From positions 1 to 64,000 of the forward strand of contig DATKZT010000112.1 of NCBI GenBank assembly GCA_035527845.1: 64,000 bases of DNA. Reading direction: 5' to 3'. The notes under the pieces are model-generated. The model ran no database searches and was not told the DNA's origin. It saw nothing but the letters and a program-made list of their open reading frames with translations. The position numbers and the translations under genes are program-made. Origin of the DNA: JAUWKC01 sp035527845 (GTDB lineage: Bacteria; Planctomycetota; Phycisphaerae; Sedimentisphaerales; Anaerobacaceae). Positions 61,541-64,000 of the stretch are shown one piece after another (the first letter of the stretch is position 1; each line of letters starts with the position of its first letter).

Positions 61541-64000
61541 TTAGTTCCCTGTCTTCTCTTGCCCTGACAGACGCTCAATCGCCGAGCCTATCCGCCCCCT
61601 CACAGAGTCCGACAATTCACCTGCACCAGCCTCCAACGCCTGCTTGTAAGCAGACAGGGCCTCAGCCGATGCTCCAAGTTTTTCCTTTACCATACCCAAG
61701 TGCTCATAAACCTCCGCCGGCACAACCACATCACCGTCAACATAGAGTTGTAGCGAAGTCTGCAAAGCCTCGTCAGCCTTCGAATATCTGCCGTTCTTAT
61801 ACAACACATAAGCGTAAGTATCCAAAACGCCGCCATTATTTGGCGCCAGCTCACAGGCCCGCTCGGCATATTCAAGCGCCTCTGCAGGCTTCTCATCATT
61901 CTCGGCCAGCAGATACGCCAAATTGTTCAAGACAAACGTATTATTCGGCATTTCGGCCAACAGACTTTCGTACTCGCTAATACCCTTCGCAAGGTAACTA
62001 TTATCGGATGTCCTTCTATAAGCCAGATCCAGTACCCCCACTTTGTTTACGACATAACCGAACCGACGCGGATCATCGGGACCTATTACACTGAGGCACT
62101 TATCAATATAAATCAATGCCTTGTTGTAATCCCCGTTGATCTTCATCACATTGAACATCGCAAAATTCGCCGCGACCGAATTGGGTTCGGCCTCAACCAT
62201 TTGCCCGCAATACTTCCGGACCTCCTCCGCCCCCAACAGCCGGTGCGCCCTCTGCAAAATCGTCAAGCCAAGCGCCTCGTCTGTACCACCGGCAAAAGCT
62301 TTCGACAACGCAGTCTGACAATATTGCACCGCTGTCGCTCTGTCTCCCAGCTTCATCTTGGCTTCTGCCATTCGAAAATATGCAACCGACGCAAAATCAC
62401 CGTCAACGTATTTTCTTCCCTCCTCCAGCACCCTCTCCAACCGCCCGGGCATCCAACTCTCACCGGCCCCCGGTGAACCCGCCCCCAGAACCATCGCCTC
62501 CAGGTACCCGTCAAGGGACTGCAAAAATTGATTCCTGTCCACGCCCGCTCCCTTTTGGCCAGCCGCCAACTCCATTGCACGCTTATACAACTGCTCCGCA
62601 CGCGCATAGTCTCCCTCGGACACGGCAAACGCCCCCGCACGATTGTGCCAAAACACATCGCCGGGAAGCCTAACCAGTGTCTCGTCATAAAACCTGCTCA
62701 GAGCTTCCTTTCTGCCGTTCCGCATATAGACCTGCTCAAGCAGCTCACGCGGCCCACGCCCGGCCGGGGTCCCTTCGCTGAAACGCTCTGAATTGTCAAT
62801 CGCACTCCTGAGCTCCGTTATCGCATCTTCCACCCGACCTGTCCGAACATAAGACTTCGCCAAATAATATCGCGTCGTTGGATCGTCCAATAATGACTTG
62901 CTCTTGTTAAGGTCGTCAATCGACTGATCATACTTAGACATCAACGAGTTTATTTGACCCCTTATACGCCAGGCCAGCGCGCTGTCCTGATCGTTTTGGA
63001 GACTCGTATTCGTCAGCTCCAACGCTCTTTCAAGCTGACCTTGTCTCATTGCCAGCCATGCCTCAAGCAAAAGTGCTCTTGGCTCGCTGCGATACTTCTC
63101 CTTGAATCTGCGAAGGTTGTTCTCCGCTTCTTTTATCAGCCCCGCTTTCAGCAGTGTCTGAATCTGAACGAGACGGTTCTCCACGTTGTCTTCAACCGAC
63201 ACAAGCTCCTGTGAATATCTCTTGGCGGCCTCCTTGTCGCCTGTTTGCTCCGCAACAAGCAGCAGACCTCGCACCACACCGCTGTCCTTCGTCCCGCTGC
63301 TGTACAACCGCTCCAGATTCTGCCTGGCATCTTCAAATCGCCCAAGCCGATAGTAGTAGCTCCAAAGCAACTCCCCTCCGCCGGACCCTTTCAGAAGTTC
63401 TTCCGCCTTCTCTTGCTCACCCCTCGCAACGTAGTATTGCGCCTTTGCTTCAATCACCGCCTTGTTCTCGGGCTCGGCCGCCATGGCCCGGTCAAAAGAC
63501 GAAGAAGCAATGTCGTATAATCCATCCTTTTTTTCCGCATCGGTCTCCTCACGCGCCATCCTCATTGCCAGTTGACCCAACAGCATGGCATTCCGAACGC
63601 TCGGAACGGCCTTTTGCAGATACTGCCGGATCGCCAGAGCTTTCGATGGCTCCGTCGGGCTTATGTACTCAGCGTAGAAACTAAGCAAACCCAAATCGCC
63701 GGGATTTGTTCTCAACGCCCTTACCAAAGCGCTCTTGGTCTCCACCATCTGGTCCGAGGTCACGTTGTCGCCCAGCTTCTTGTCCCGCTGATAAAGCGCA
63801 AATAATAATCCCTTGGCAATGGTACCATCCAAAGGATTCAAAGATGCCGCCTTCTGAGCGTCGGTAATCGCCAAATGTTCGTCGCCGAGAGCGGCATTGA
63901 TGTTGCTTCTCAGCAGATACCCATGCGAAAAAACAGCCCTTTGCTTCAAACACTTATTGATCTCTGCCAGAGCAGAATCATAACCCTTTTTCCTCAATCG
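61541..64000 (-). CDS. Large TPR-repeat protein (partial, runs off the right edge)
   Basis: The frame is open to the end of the window, so the N-terminus is missing; the TTG at 63997 is not a real start. The visible 818 residues are a long series of tetratricopeptide repeats, recognisable in DEHLAITDAQKAASLNPLDG, ALAWRIRGQINSLMSKYDQSIDDLNKSKSL and EALEYAERACELAPNNGGVLDTYAYVLYKNGRYSKADEAL. Such proteins in exopolysaccharide loci (PEP-CTERM or Wzc-linked) act as scaffolds in export complexes. It lies 63 nt before the Wzc-like gene on the same strand and probably belongs to the same operon. Confidence 0.88.
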   Translation of the reverse strand, partial: RLRKKGYDSALAEINKCLKQRAVFSHGYLLRSNINAALGDEHLAITDAQKAASLNPLDGTIAKGLLFALYQRDKKLGDNVTSDQMVETKSALVRALRTNPGDLGLLSFYAEYISPTEPSKALAIRQYLQKAVPSVRNAMLLGQLAMRMAREETDAEKKDGLYDIASSSFDRAMAAEPENKAVIEAKAQYYVARGEQEKAEELLKGSGGGELLWSYYYRLGRFEDARQNLERLYSSGTKDSGVVRGLLLVAEQTGDKEAAKRYSQELVSVEDNVENRLVQIQTLLKAGLIKEAENNLRRFKEKYRSEPRALLLEAWLAMRQGQLERALELTNTSLQNDQDSALAWRIRGQINSLMSKYDQSIDDLNKSKSLLDDPTTRYYLAKSYVRTGRVEDAITELRSAIDNSERFSEGTPAGRGPRELLEQVYMRNGRKEALSRFYDETLVRLPGDVFWHNRAGAFAVSEGDYARAEQLYKRAMELAAGQKGAGVDRNQFLQSLDGYLEAMVLGAGSPGAGESWMPGRLERVLEEGRKYVDGDFASVAYFRMAEAKMKLGDRATAVQYCQTALSKAFAGGTDEALGLTILQRAHRLLGAEEVRKYCGQMVEAEPNSVAANFAMFNVMKINGDYNKALIYIDKCLSVIGPDDPRRFGYVVNKVGVLDLAYRRTSDNSYLAKGISEYESLLAEMPNNTFVLNNLAYLLAENDEKPAEALEYAERACELAPNNGGVLDTYAYVLYKNGRYSKADEALQTSLQLYVDGDVVVPAEVYEHLGMVKEKLGASAEALSAYKQALEAGAGELSDSVRGRIGSAIERLSGQEKTGN

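Overview
The window looks like a chromosomal piece of a planctomycete, most likely of the Phycisphaerae type. This is an inference from gene content: many twin-arginine (TAT) exported Gfo/Idh/MocA oxidoreductases and sugar isomerases, four DUF6807 (so-called PmoA) proteins, a DUF1573 protein joined to a C39-like peptidase, a Ycf46-like AAA protein, and a PheT without its usual N-terminal tRNA-binding domain. No rRNA, tRNA, CRISPR array, integrase or intact insertion sequence was found.

Layout. Positions 1-11.8 kb hold mixed metabolic and housekeeping genes: the end of 6-phosphogluconate dehydrogenase, a DUF6807 lipoprotein, glucuronate isomerase (uxaC), a Clp1/Grc3-like polynucleotide kinase, a SagB-type nitroreductase, a DUF429 protein, a THEP1 NTPase, PolX, an M48 membrane protease, a radical SAM protein and an RNase H-fold exonuclease. 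Positions 11.9-25.2 kb are an exported sugar-processing region: two TAT sugar isomerase/epimerase-like proteins, four Gfo/Idh/MocA proteins, three consecutive DUF6807 proteins and a GH29 alpha-L-fucosidase lipoprotein. After a lone type II secretion F protein, a tightly packed minus-strand run of 11 genes (41.3 down to 26.8 kb) holds two more TAT oxidoreductases, an exported isochorismatase-ThuA fusion, an enolase-superfamily enzyme, an OYE-type reductase, a UroD-like methyltransferase, a BNR_4 beta-propeller lipoprotein that may be a polysaccharide lyase, an SDR, KDPG aldolase, a flavoprotein and KDG kinase. With uxaC this suggests breakdown of uronic-acid-containing polysaccharides through KDG and KDPG.

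Positions 41.5-45.2 kb are a divergent nitrosative or redox stress operon: an Rrf2 regulator with three cluster-ligand cysteines, a cupin, a zinc-ribbon/HD protein, a short class III-like hybrid cluster protein and a ferredoxin-like partner. The promoter has a good palindrome over its -10. A PTS IIA-Ntr-like protein, glycogen phosphorylase, a Ycf46-like AAA ATPase and pheT follow. A structured RNA candidate ending in a strong terminator lies 180 nt upstream of the phosphorylase.

Positions 53.1-58.2 kb are the least explained part: a PEGA lipoprotein, two overlapping nine-codon mini-ORFs behind a consensus ribosome binding site, a secreted protein with 14 cysteines, a membrane-anchored protein of unknown family, a C39-like peptidase fused to DUF1573, and what looks like the truncated start of a MauE/DoxX-type membrane protein joined to foreign sequence. 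This is my main candidate for an undescribed system. The right end holds polysaccharide genes: a UDP-sugar epimerase, a BY-kinase/Wzc-like protein with an altered Walker A, and a large TPR protein running off the edge.
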